From assembly GCF_000204055.1 (NCBI RefSeq), contig NW_006768784.1, positions 249,770 to 313,769 on the forward strand: a stretch of DNA of 64,000 nucleotides, read 5' to 3'. This document shows positions 1 through 12,900 of this stretch, one piece after another. Position 1 is the first letter of the stretch, and each line of letters opens with the position of its first letter. Below the pieces are notes generated by a model. That model had not been told where the DNA came from and searched no databases. It saw nothing but the letters and a program-made list of their open reading frames with translations. This DNA is from Melampsora larici-populina 98AG31. Lineage: Eukaryota > Basidiomycota > Pucciniomycetes > Pucciniales > Melampsoraceae. Made by a program: the position numbers and the translations under genes.

Positions 1-2400
1 GGAGAAGAAAACAACAGGTGTATATACTCAACCCAACAAGCCTTCAGCGCACATTTAGCACACAATTATGTAATGTTTCTAACCAAGATCACAAGACTCC
101 TAAATCAAATATGTCTCTAATGAGCTCATGGATTCCACCCCGTTCAAGTGTAATCCAATGATACTTCTGTCAATTGCCCAATCCAGTGGTACTTACTCCC
201 AGACCAACAGATGTAACAGTTTCAATGTGTTATTTCTGGATGGTTTTGTATGGAATCAACTTGAATGGGTCCTCAATCCAATTCAAGCATCATAACTGAG
301 AGTCAGTGCTCCCTTCAGGAGTTCATAACATTAGTAATCAATTCAAATCACTTTCCCAAGTCATTTGATTTGTTAATAATGATTATGTAAATAGGAATGT
401 ATAGAAATTATAAAGATGAGAATGAAATTTGAATAATAAAATTGAATTTGAAACATATCACATGAGTAAGAGAAATGAGTAATAGAAAGAAAGATGGATT
501 TAATCTGAATCAACAATATTCTCAAATGTCAAGATACCTTTCACGGCATCTTTTCATCCTTATGTGTTAGCCAGGAGATAAGTCACTCAGGTAACTTATG
601 CCCTGTCTGACAGACTATTTATGACATAAGACAAGGGCCAAATTTTTAAAAGCACTACCTTCACAAAGCATCAAATATGAAATGCAAACAGAGCCACATT
701 GAACACACAACAAAAAGTAGAGTTGGCAAGAACATCATATGAGTACAATATACAGGATGAAAGCACATACAAAGCAAGGTGCATGAATTGTGTGGAAATT
801 GGACAAAGGAGGTTTAATAGTACATGGATTAAAAAAGAAAAGAACAAAAGGTCAGTTTCAAACCTCAGAATAATAGGTCAATAGGACACATTGAAATGAG
901 ATAGGACATTGAATTCACATCAAAAAGTAAGGACACAAAACCCTTGATGATGTACACCATCAAAAAATACAATGCATGCAGAAGAGGTTATCAGAAGGAT
1001 TGCTGCATATGGCTGCATTGGTAGTAGTACAACATGCAGGTGGATTTGACAAAGAATTTGAAACACACAAAAGGATGTTAAAAAAGAAAAGGAAAAAGGA
1101 AAAGAAACAAAAAAAGCAATGCATAGTAGGACCAGAAGCCCAAATATCCAATACACTGGCTCTATATCCACTGGATCCAATAGGTGATGATCAGTCAAGC
1201 TGAAAAGGTGCTTGGATAAACCATTCTGACCAAGTTTGCTGACATATGATCAATATACCTTGCTTACTGGGTGATGATTTCAAAGAAAAACCATCTCATT
1301 AATTGGGGAATATATTCAGCAACATTCCTGCTGAGGATAGGAGACGTACAATTGGTGAAAGGGAATATCACCAGAAACTAGAAGTGAAGCCAATATACTG
1401 CTTCTGGCCCCCTTGGACCTGCAAAGTGGTATGAGGGCTGTGGTGATCACCAAGCCCAAGAAGGAGAGTGGTATGGGGGCCCCGCTACCAGAAAAAGTCC
1501 TAAAGCCAAAGTAGTGCTCTGTTGAGCTATGGCTGTGCTACCCTTTAATCTAGTGCATCTGAGCCAGCCTTGGGGAAAGTACAGGTAATATGCCTGCTTT
1601 AGCTACATTTGCTGCATTTTGGACCAGACAACTCAGCTTCAGAATTTTCTGCACATTATTTGAGTTGCTTGGTACTTCTTGATGAGAGCAAAGGTTGTTC
1701 ACCAGCTTGAAATGGCTCAAGCTCATGGATCACATAGGAGGTTGGATCAGGCTATGAGAGAAACTTTCTCAAGATGATCAAATTATTGGCCATCCGGCTA
1801 TACAATTAAGATGCTTAAGGTCACTTAAGCTGTCTTAGGGTATGGGGGGGTCTGATAATTGATTGGTAAACAGGGGGGTTGGAATGTTGTGTTCCTATAA
1901 CTGTTTCCGGATCCCAGTATCCTCACCACCCCCTGCCTTTCACAGGCAGTGACATGCAATCACCAAGGACACAAGTGACAAACAGGCTGTACCAGGTTAC
2001 CACTGTTGGAAGAAATTTGTTTACAATTTGTTGTTCACACTCTATCAACATCAACAACAATACTGGGTGGTTGATCCAAACAGTATGAACCATTCAAAAC
2101 AAGATCAGTATTCAAACAGTCTCATCAAATTCATGACATGGAGAAGAATATAAAACTTAAACCAAAAACAAAAGGTGTGGTAAGGAAGCAATTGGATCAG
2201 ATTCCTCCAAATCTTATTGCACACATTGTTCATCTGGTTCCAATTCTAAATTTTGGACATTCTCATCTCACTCAATCCACTGAAGTATGGTATTATTGAC
2301 ACTCTGGACCAATATGAATTGTGGGTTGAGAAAGATCATCAACCTGATCTACAGGTGCAGCAAATGTATGTCCATTGCTATCTTAAACTAAATCATCTAT
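1..2400. other. A+T-rich non-coding stretch
   Basis: I see no open reading frame with recognisable protein character and no clear repeat boundary here. Short open frames such as the one at 699-884 have low-complexity or random composition. The run near 1080-1120 is a purine-rich A/G tract. Probably decayed intergenic or transposon DNA. Confidence 0.5.
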
Positions 2401-2402
2401 CA

Positions 2403-3500
2403 GGGGTTGGGCATAATTTGACCAACTAGTTTCCAATCACAATTTCATCATAGTTTAAAATCTTGGGAATAATTTTGAGATGGCTCAAAAGGGATATCAG
2501 CATAGCAGCCCAACATTTTTATCCATCTTTTTGCTTTGCAAAAAGCTGACCAGTATGAAGTGTTCTTTGATCACACCAAAGCTTTACCCATTCAAAACTC
2601 TTACAGGCAAAAGCAATTTGTGCCGCTACAAGCCACACAAACACTCCTTTCCCACCTTTTAAGGTTCCTTGGCCCTTTCTGTGAAAGGTGCAAAGGCTTA
2701 CCCAGGTACCACTTGGGCTCTCTTGATGCTGAGCTCAGATCCAAACTGTGATTTGACCCCAAGACAAGTTTTTCATCTGGTAAAGATCTTATTTCTAATT
2801 ATTCACTTCCGTCTGGTGAGATCTTATTTCTAATCCAGATCAAGACCTCAATGTTTGTTCTAATGACAAGTTGAAACCTTTTCCTTGTTGAACTTCAATT
2901 AGGAAATGCTGATGGATTAGGTATAAAAGCACTCAAGAGACAAGAGCTTCACGTTGGGTGTTTGGAATCATGAGTGACCATTGTATCATTATTGATCATA
3001 TATTTTTTTCAACCCTTGCACATTTTAATCATCCTAATCACCAAGGCAAACTTTTATCCTTCAAAAAACCTTTCAATTCAATCAGTCAATCATAATTTAC
3101 CTAATTATCATTTGATCTCTGAGTCTACTTTTCAACAGTATCATTCAAATCATTTGGTTTTGTAGTTTAAAAAGAGTTGTATGCATTGAAGCTTAAACTT
3201 TTGAAACAAATGGTTGATGAGACAAGGGGATCTAATGATGAAGTTGAATTGTAGTACAGAAAACAGAAAACAAATTTGAAAAAACATCAGCTAGTTTTCG
3301 TGCTTGAGTAGAATCCAAAAGACTGACATGGGTGAGCAGTTACACTCTATAGTTATAAAGACAAATTGATTGCACCAGCCTGAGAAGCAAAGCAGATCAT
3401 ACTGTGATGAGCAATTGGCAGGGGCTGGAGGGAGGAGAAGCATCAGACCCAAAGACTTACTTTGGGTAACCCAGCAGAGAAACAGATCTTCAGCCTGAGC
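2403..3500. repeat. Diverged relic of the TA-target inverted-repeat element family
   Basis: The start reads GGGGTTGGGC and the next several hundred bases resemble the element at 30526-31467. Shared segments are the stretch around 2490-2720 (with 30630-31035) and a GGCTGGAGG-type segment near 3420 (with 31320). The right terminal repeat is not visible, so the end given is approximate. At 2571-2590 the copy has the uninterrupted sequence CACACCAAAGC, where the 30-kb copy holds a 183-bp insertion. This copy therefore serves as the empty site for that insertion. Confidence 0.5.
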
Positions 3501-4736
3501 CCTGAACCATCTATCTGTTTGGGGATCCAGAAGGGAGCCCAATTGGTCCGTGGTTTGGGCAGATGTTTTGAGACATGATTGGGTATCCCTGAGTGTTGGG
3601 ACTTGGGCCAGGGAATGAGAAAAACCACTTCCTGCTGGGTATCCAGCATGTAAAATGGAAACAAGAATTTCCACCTGTGGGTATTGGAAGGGCACAGAAA
3701 GGTGGCTGAGATCCTTGATTGAACAAATAATCACAGCAGCTATGCAATAGTTGAAACAACACAAAGAAACTAATTTGTCTCCGTGGAGATTTTTTGTTCC
3801 AAAATGTTATGTAGATCCATCACCATTTGGGTCATATCTCAATTTGGTCTTGAGAGCTGGTCATTCTTGTTCTGGATGTTGTGATTTGAAGATTGATGGA
3901 TTTGAGACAAAAGGACAGATCAGGTACTGATCAAAATCTTAGTCCATGGCTGGAGAGCAAAACAGGACAACAATGTTCCTCATGGTGATGTTGATTGAGC
4001 TTGAATGACAAATTGTACATGGAAAAGCATCATGAATAACCCGGTACAGCCTGTACAACACTTGTCACAAGTGATTAAGGATGACCCTACCTGTGAAAGG
4101 GTGGTGGGGATACCGGGAGCATTGCCAATTCAACGAACTGTTTGGGATAGGCTTACGAAGGTTGCCATGACTGATTTGTACCAGAGCTATATGGCCGCAT
4201 CAACTCCCGAAATGATGTGAATTATATTTAGCACGTTGAAGTGTCTTTTGCAAGATCATCTTCGAAAATAGCGATAAACTTCTCCGATTCTCTGAGTGTA
4301 GAATCGAATGAGGGCACTCAATTCTCATAGGCTCAACGAATCCTGTGTAATAGAATCCAATCAATCAATTTCTGAAGAACCCACTCTAATCACTCAAGAG
4401 AAGGCGAAAAGAAAAAAGCCAAATTATCAAAATGAGTTTCTAAAAAAAAATTGGAAGACAGAAAAATTGCCTCCCGGAGTATATAAGAGTTACGTGTATG
4501 TTATAATATGATTCAAAACGTTGATACGACTACTTTGAAAAGATGATGTAAATTAAAAAAAAGATATCAAAAAGTGAGTGTCGAAAGAAAGAAGGTATCG
4601 AATCGGAAGCAAATACGAAATATGTTTTGTTGTGCGACGTGAGGAAAAAGCTAGTTTTTTAAGAAATGGCAATTGATAACTTTGATTTCCATGAGATACA
4701 TCTGAAGATAAGTTCATCCTTCATTATCTTAACACA
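3501..4736. other. Intergenic stretch downstream of the importin gene
   Basis: No gene can be supported. A 71-codon open frame at 4005-4220 has fairly normal composition but no recognisable motif and no obvious exon partners. The segment contains the 3' flank of the importin gene, whose stop codon is at 4737-4739. Confidence 0.4.
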
Positions 4737-7700
4737 TTAGAAGTAGGTGTTCAAACCCCTTGCTGCCAATTGATCAGGTACTTGAGTATTCAAATCCTAG
4801 AATGATAAAACAAGAGTTAGTTAATGTATGCCTGCGGTTGGAAACGAGGAAAAAGACGTACTTGGAGTAACTGAACAATCTTGGCACGCGTCTCGATGGT
4901 GATCATGGCCTTCTCTTCCGGAGCAGGAGGAGTAGCAGTGGGGAGGACGTGTGCGAAGACAGCGAGGATGTGATCAAAGTGAGGTTGAACTAATGGATGC
5001 TGTTCGCGGATCAATAGAATCACAGCGTCAAAGCACTTGGCTGATTCAGCAAAGTCTTGCTTGAGGGGGAGGGCCTCGAAGTACAGCGGTAGAACCTAAG
5101 TTACAAAGATCATGTTGGGCGCGCATGTCAGTCTTCAAATGAAATAATGACTACAAACGTGAACCCGATTTACCTGTTCCAATGGTAATGCGGCCTTGTT
5201 CTTGATGATCATCCTGGCAACTGCACCAGCAGCGTTATCCCTGGCACGCTCGCTCTTTTCTCTAAAAGAGTTGTCAGGCACGGTGAAGAGTGGCTGAAGA
5301 CCTTTGAGGATCTCAATATACTGCGAGGAGAGATCAACCTCGGACCAGAAAGCTAGTGATCCCAAGTAAAAAGCAGCGTTGCTTCGGACTTCGACATCTT
5401 CATCAGCAATAGCACGAAGACCGAGTGGCAAAAGTTCTTCAATGAAGGGGCCAATCGAAGCTCCGAGACCATTGATGACTTCGGCAAGCGAGCCAATGGC
5501 ATTGTTTCGATCTGTGGCGGAATACATTGGGTCGTAGTACTTGACGATCCATGGAAGGAATTGGACAAAGGCTTGAGCAAAGTCTGCTCCAAGGACAGTC
5601 GCAAAGGTTCCAACTAGATCGGTGGCACACCCTATCAGATGTGATTCAACTTCTGAAAGTTCGCCTGATACTGATCCGTCGTCAAATCCACAGTCGATTT
5701 GTGCTGGCGACTTGCGTTCCAGAACTTGTAGGAGGAAGTGACAGGTCTCGTCGAGGTCTACAGGGAAAAATAATAATCAACTTTGAGAAGCAAATACTGT
5801 TCAAGACCAATAGTGACTGACGTGTTGAGCTGACGACTCCGGCTCCAACATTGGCGACAACAGCAGACAATGATGAACATACGTCACTGAGAACGTCGCT
5901 GGGAGATGCAGAAAAGGAAATAGAAAATGTGTCAGTTCAAAGTGTTCATTCGCAGATTGGTCATGAATGAGGAATAAGGAGGGGAGTCAGATCTGCATAA
6001 AATGCGTTTGGTTTCATTTGCAAGTCTCATTAGAGCTTGCGTCTTAGTGAGCTGAGTAAAATTGTTCATCATATGGAGAGAAACAAGATCGAGATCGAGA
6101 TCGACATACCATTCATCGCATTCCTGCCATATCTTCATGATTTGAGGAACGATCAAAGCGATTAGCTTCTGAACGTCATCGGAAAGACGAATGTTGGCGA
6201 GTCCAGGCTCCAACTTCGGCGGGTCGGTGAGGTCATGGGCAATGGAAATGAATGACAATAAGGTGGTGGCAGCAGCTTTGCGGGTGGTCGGATAGAAGTG
6301 AGTAAGGAGAGGCATGAGGCCTTTGATTGCGTTCTCGAGGTATGGCAAGAAGTTGGTCTTCGTATGTTCGAATAATTCAGAGAGCGTATCGGCAGCGACC
6401 GACTTTTCGACAGCAACAGAAGTGGTGACTTTCATCAAGTCTTCATCGTCAAGTGAGAGATCCTCCATGTCAACAAACCCATCTTCATCATCAACCTCCG
6501 CCTCATCCTCTTCATCATCACCAGCTTTGAAACCTGCAACAGCTTCAGTTGGTAAAGTAGCGGCTCCATCCTCTTCTTCCTGACCAAGACTATGCAATAC
6601 AGCGGGCATCACGCGAGGTAAGTAAGGCACAAATTCTTGTTCGTAAACCTTAGCGAGAGTACCGAAGAAGATGATCGAGCATTCTCGGAGGCTGGGGTTC
6701 TCCATGTCGATAGCTTCGAAGGCGACATTCAAACAACCCTCGAGGAAAGGTCTGAATTTCTCCTTGCCAACAGCAGAAGCCAAAGTACCAACAGTGTCTT
6801 GAACCACACCACGAAGTTCAGCTTCATCACTTTCACCCTTGAGAGATAGGAAAGGAGTGATGCGCTGCATGCAGACATCGAAGTAAGGTTCAAAGCCAGC
6901 CTTGGCCGCATAGGCAGCAGAGCCAATGGCACCGATGACTGTACCTTTGAGTTTGAGAGGGGTAGAGTCGATCATAGGGACGAGGCGTTCCATCAAGGGA
7001 TTCAAGTAGAGACCGATGGTTTGATCATCAAAGACTTCTAGAAGTCCATCGAGCGCAGTCATCGCATTACGTTGACATTCGGGATCGTTCAGCAGGGCAG
7101 AGATTCGTGGCATGAGAATTGAATGCCTCGTTCCACATTCTTCAATCAACATCTCGCTGATGCAAGATAGAGCGGTACAAGCAGCTCTTCGGACACGTGA
7201 ATCAGGATCTTCGAGGCCAGATTCGATGAAAGGCCATAGTTGTTCGAGATGAGGCTGAATAAATTGGGAGCACCCTTCGACAGCGACTCCAAGGGCCATG
7301 ACAGCCGACTTGCGAAGCGTAGGATCAGGACTAGGGAAGCATTCTTGGATGTGGGCGAAAAGAACAGGGAAAACGGATTGGGGAGAAAGAGAGGTAGCAA
7401 GAGCATCCAAGCATTGAAAGGCGGTCTTCACGGAGAATAAATAGAATAAGATCAGCAAAAAGTATACAGCGTAACTGATAAAGAGAAAGTGACTTACCCG
7501 AGCGACTGAATCATCTTCGGGATCCTCCGGTTCGTCCTCAGTGCCGATGATGATCAAGGCATCAACAATAGGTTTGATGAGGTTTAATGAAGCGATTTTA
7601 GTCTTTTTGAATTTAATGCTCCAGAGTAAGCAATTCAAAGCCATGTTACGAAATGACTCGTCCAAAGCTTTGTTGCTTCCAATAGTACAGTTAAATTGGA

Positions 7701-8937
7701 CAGCTTGATCGAAGTGAGCATTGATAAGTGGCACTTCAATGATAAGTAATGTTTCGAGTGTGTCGAATCCGATCTTTGCTGAAGCTTCATCGTTGGCCTC
7801 CATAGTCTGACCAATGACTGCAAGCATCTGGGGAATCATAGACTGGAACGTAGTCTGTGATGAACCGGCCAAACGTCAGAATGAGCTATAAACAAGGAGC
7901 TCAAGGTAGTGCGTTTACTTACAATAGAAGACTCTTCGTCAAGTTCGATGTACTCAGCCACACGTCCGAGAGCTTGCAAGGTGCTGACTCTGACAGCGAG
8001 ACTCTCGGGATCTTGAAGAGTTTTAGAGAAAAGGGCGTAGATCTGAGGCAGATGTTCCGGGAAACAAGAGACAATGGTATCCATCATGGCGTGAAGGGTG
8101 AAGACGGAAATCTCTCGTTCAGTAGCCACCGAACTATCAGTGGCTGCGATGAGGAAGTTGAGCAGCTCTGGCCATGTGCGTTCTGGAAGCTCGAGCTCAG
8201 CAATCTCAGCAACTACTCGACTGATAGCATGTCGGGTGAGAGAGACGGTTTCAGAGGTGATAAGCTCAAGAAGGCGTGCTTTGATTGTAACCCGAACAGA
8301 GTCATCGAGTCGCTTGTAATGTTTGCGTTTGGCGACTAAGATACGTTTTCGAAGTTCAACTGCAGATAGTTGACGTACTGAAGGGTTGGGGGATGCGGAG
8401 AGAAGCTCGACAAGACCGGGGATGGCCTGAGGTGATTTATAGAAATGTTCATTCAGAGCTTGGGTGGCCTGTTAACGAGCAGTAAATGCAGAGGTGGATA
8501 GTCAGTTCTTTATACAAAATGATAACCATGAAGTGCATATCATTCTGGTAATTCCAAAGTTCGATAAAAGATAACCTTAAAGGTAGACTTTGACATTGTG
8601 TGTTCATACTAACGAGATTCTTCCTATACGGATTTATGTCTTCAATGAGCGCAATAGGCTCTAAAGCTTAGCGGTTCTGAATGTATTGATAATCATTCAC
8701 ACAACAATGGCAAGATATGATATATAGAATGAAACCAAAGAAGATAGAGCAGGTCATATGAAAAGCTGATGGAATCTTACCTCCTTGATACCATCAGTTC
8801 CACTAGGGGAAGCGATTTGTTCTAGACACGTTTGAAGTTGCTGCAAGTACTGAGGCTGAAGAAGAAAAAGAAGTCAATGTGATGTCTGATGAAGGTTACT
8901 GAGAAGTGAGTATAAGTGAGAAGTAGCTTACATCCAT
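4737..8937 (-). CDS. KAP123: Importin-beta family karyopherin, Kap123/importin-4 type
   Basis: Nuclear import receptor made of HEAT repeats. The Kap123 group carries ribosomal proteins and histones through the nuclear pore in a Ran-GTP-dependent way (family knowledge). I read nine coding exons, complement: 8932-8937, 8781-8855, 7923-8468, 7498-7854, 6110-7425, 5822-5898, 5174-5757, 4862-5095 and 4737-4796. They join in one frame to about 1084 residues, near the 1113 of yeast Kap123. Residues from about 28 hold the importin-beta N-terminal domain (NPSVRQLSAVELRKR). Repeated HEAT units follow, for example DPDSRVRRAACTALSCISEM. An acidic loop typical of this group (EDEAEVDDEDGFVDMEDLS) lies near residue 650. 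The protein ends NTYF-stop. Most introns start GTAAG, GTATG or GTACG. Two are less usual: the donor GTCAGT before 5822, and an AAG acceptor before 7425. Exon phases add up without a break, which supports the model. The first exon codes only Met-Asp. Confidence 0.93.
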
Positions 8938-9939
8938 GATGAATGATAAGTGAAGTTCGTTAGATTAGATAGAGAGTGACGGGAATGGATGGATGCTGCA
9001 ATAATAAATTGATTGAGGTAAAGACAATGAGAAGGTGTTGGAGAAGTTGAAAGGGAAGTGAAGCTGAATTATAAACTTACCAATCAAGTTTAGGTCAAGT
9101 TTTTTTGAAATGTTTTATATTTTTCAAATTGGTTATTCCGATTTTGAATTGAATTCCTTAAAAGTTGATCGATCAACTTGTGGTTTTCAAATTTACACAT
9201 CACTTTAGGTCTCTCTTCTCTTGTACACTTCACCGCAGTCACCGCGTCAAGTTTCTATTCAAAATTCAAAATATCTAAAACCATCAATCACGTCTTGCTG
9301 TGATCAATTATAAATAGAAGCTACGTGGAACTGGCCAAGTTTAATCATCGTGATAAGTACATAGTGGAAATGGAATTGTGTGATTTCAATTCAAGGCTGA
9401 TTCAATTCATGAATCATGATGAGGCATGAAAGGGCCTGAAACAAGTGATACTCAGCAGAGAATAGCGGTTGGGCGAAAAACTGGTCAACCAGTTTCGCCA
9501 TTTTGAGAGAAATGAGAAGATTTGTGTCACTTGAGTGCGAGCGAAGTTTGTGAAAGCAAGATATAGATGGATGGCGTGTTCACAATCTGATATCCATGCT
9601 GTACAAGTTTTGAAAGATGAGAGAAGAAGCGAGTGCCAAAGACCAGATGTCAATTTCTCACACATCATAATAGTCTCAAACACTATGTTCGCTGGAAAGA
9701 TTTGAATTGTTCTGTAGCAAACATGAGCTGAGGAGTTGTGCAAGAAACGTGTATATGGTGAGACTAGTCACTAAAGACAAAGTGAAAAGCTTGTGTGTTA
9801 CAAATCCTCAAAACATATATCAAGTGGAAAGAAGTCCATTTTTGGTCTTGTAAATGAGATATGAGAGTAAGAATCTTACAAATCAATCTATGTATATCAG
9901 ATTCTATTGATGAGAGAAAGGAATTGTTTGATATTTCTA
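8938..9939. promoter_or_regulatory. Intergenic region, presumed importin promoter
   Basis: This kilobase separates the importin start from the stop of the upstream oxygenase gene, both on the minus strand, so it should hold the importin promoter and the oxygenase 3' end. It is A+T-rich, with TATAAATAG on the plus strand near 9310. At about 9464-9499 there is a small palindrome (GGCGAAAAACTGGT facing ACCAGTTTCGCC). Its left half matches the terminal repeats of the elements at 30526 and 31467. It may be a collapsed remnant of that family. Confidence 0.4.
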
Positions 9940-12900
9940 TTATGCTTGGGTACCCTCATATCTGATATGCATCGTAGGTATACTAGCCACAGCACCTGTG
10001 ATCATGATCTTTTTCAATTTACCTTGAGGACCAGGAGAACGTCGAACACGTGGAAGTGAAAAGGTCTCTTCCATGATAATAGGTAAAAGATGTTTCATGA
10101 GCGGCATACAATATCCATCGACTATGTATGGAGAAAAAGATTTGTTTAGTTTCTAGATGTAGTCATGAGAAGCAAATGGATGAGATGACTGCTGACCATC
10201 TAATAATCGTAAATAGTCGGAGCTATCTCGATCGAGTCGGAAAGTTTCATCAATCATACCAATTGGTTTCTGCAGCAGTGTAAGTGAATGTAAGTACTTC
10301 TGGTCATATTATTATAGGAAGATGATCACCTAAACCACTTACGCCATGTTGTCTTTCTAAGTGTTCAGCACAGACAGTCATACCACGTAGAGCTGGGTTC
10401 CAATGAGCAAGTCTAGCACTTTCTAATCCATGCTGAAGGAAATCTTCATGTAAATCAGTCGAACTTCTTTTTTTAACAAGACCATTCAAAGTGGCTTGAA
10501 GACTAGGAACTTCTGCTGGTTTTGTGATAGCAGGAGGAATCAAGTAATCAATCGCATGAGCTGTGCCATTGACGATGGTATAAGCTAAGGTAGATAATGC
10601 TCTCAAGCAATCAGCTGCCAATTCATCATCCGAAAGTGGAGTGGGTTGTGCATCATTCTCAGTCGTCAAAGCAGCATAAAATTCCATAGCATCAGCATGG
10701 CAATGCTTTAAGTTTATGCCAGTGTCTTGGCGGCACATATGCTTGATGGATTCGCCAAGGAGGTCCAGCGCACCCACACTGAGTGCTGATACACCTTTCT
10801 TGACCATACCGCGCCATGACTGTACACAATCAGGAAAACGTCTTACAGTAAGTTCAACACGATATGCAAAACGGGTTATCTACTCTTACATTGGGACATC
10901 TCGAAGCTTGAATATGATGTTTGATTTGCCAAGCCAGACCAGAGGAAGCCACACGAGCGCATGTGCGCGACTTGTAGTTAAAGTGAGGTGACTCGGTGAG
11001 ATAGCAGTAGCTAAAAAAAGAGACTGTTGTTGGAAAACATTGGCAACTCATGAATCTGTACCAAGTGTCACTCACACATCGCTCAATGCACATAGAAGTA
11101 GTTGCTCGGAGTGAATTCCAGTTTCAACAAGTCCAAAGATGTGAGCAAGCCTGGATATGGTTATCGTCAGTATAGATATCTTAACTTTACTTGAAGGATA
11201 GATCATGATTACCATCCAGAAACAAAAGGATTGGTGACATCTCGGAGGATGTCGACAGTCTCATCAAGCGAAACTGGGCTTCGTTTGGCCGAACATTGTC
11301 GAATACGGCATTTGAGGAAAACACGATATTGATTCGAGTCTTGATGAGACATCACACTCTCGACTGCCTTATATACCAGCTTTATGTTTGACTTCATTTG
11401 AGCCTGTTAATCACGCGAAGCCAAAGTATGTCAGATATTATCACCACAACACACTTGAGTCCAACAAATTAGCAAAGAGACTCGCCAATCCAAAGATCAA
11501 GCCCATCCTTTGAACTTCAACTTCAGATGTATCTGTATGGTCAAAAGGCTCATCAGTGATCATCTTCAATGGGGATCCTCGAACGCGGCGCACCTGACAT
11601 CTCGCAAACCATCGTTTTGCCGCCATTTTGGACTTGCTCAAATCCGACATTAGATGGTGGGGGAGGGTTCAAAGAATAATTGAGAGCTTTTTGAAACCCT
11701 ATGCGCTGCATATTCGAATATGAATGTTTGGGAACGACAAAAGGAACTGAGAAGAAGTCTATGTTATCAGCGCTAGGGAGAGTCAAGAAAGGTGATAAAA
11801 ATCGGTTTACAGAGTAGTGCGAGATCGTTGTAAACATATTGATTCGGTCTGAAAAGCATCAAATCGAGTTGTTCAGTTTAGTTCTTGTGATAATTAAGAA
11901 AGGATTAGTGGGAATGGTGGCCAACATATTGTTACGTATCAGCTTCTCCAGCATTCCTCCAAATGAACCGTTTTGCGGATCAGGTTGTACCTCGTTAAGG
12001 CCCCAATCAGTCATCACATCTGCACTCGCAGAATCCTGAGACAGACCGAGTTTCAGAAAACAAATCTGGTAGATATACTGGCGTGATCTGGAAACGGAAT
12101 ATTTCTTAAAAGACCCACTGTGAAGAATCTGTCGCCTCGGACCAACGAAACTTTGTAGCGCAATAATGAATCATCAGAAACCACCTCATTTGGATTGGAA
12201 ACACTCAACGAATGCTTACTGGCGTCACTCAGGATAGCTCGACTGATTGTGTAAGGTAGACATACACCTGAACCTACTGTCGGTTTCTTAGATTCTTCAC
12301 CATTCAGACCAACATGAAGTGGAATATTTGCTGGATGTCCAACGAGATCTGCCATTGCTGAAGCCTTGAAGCCATAATAGATCAAATAGCAGTTAGATGA
12401 GTTGAAAGGATTTGGTCCAAAGAGTGGTGGTGGAAAAGAAAACCATGACGAACAACCGATGGATCAGAGTTCCATTGTTCAAAGGTATCGTGTTTTTTCA
12501 AACCAATGAACTCTCTGAATTCGTTCAATGTACACAATTTCCAAACATCTCTGCGATTTTGTCCCACAAGAATGTATTTGAATTGTTCCAACAAGATAAT
12601 ATTTAGCATCTTCTCCATAGTATGAGAGGGGTGTGCCTAGAGTGTATCATGCCTACCTCGCTGTTCGCATTCCCTGACATTCAATCCATTTCATTGCTGC
12701 TGGTACATGTCGAGCTCCAAACGTACCAGCCACTTCGTTAGTCGAATCTCTTAGGATTCTGGCTATATCCTCATCTCGAAATTTGCCACTTTCGGCATCC
12801 CTTTCATACACTCCTTCTGATGTTAACTCCGGTGGTCCCTCTTCAGGGACACTGGTTTCATATTTGGATAACTGCAAGAGTAAATTACTTAGAATTCGTG

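Noticed and set aside
2900..3180. Small membrane-like open frame (MTIVSLLIIYFFQPLHIL)
   Set aside because: Hydrophobic translation is expected from T-rich DNA. No exon partners or family features.
6314..6583. Ser-rich open frame on the plus strand
   Set aside because: It is the antisense of the acidic loop of the importin gene. The Ser run is the mirror of Asp/Glu codons.
7857..8339. 160-codon plus-strand open frame
   Set aside because: Lies fully antisense to well-supported importin exons.
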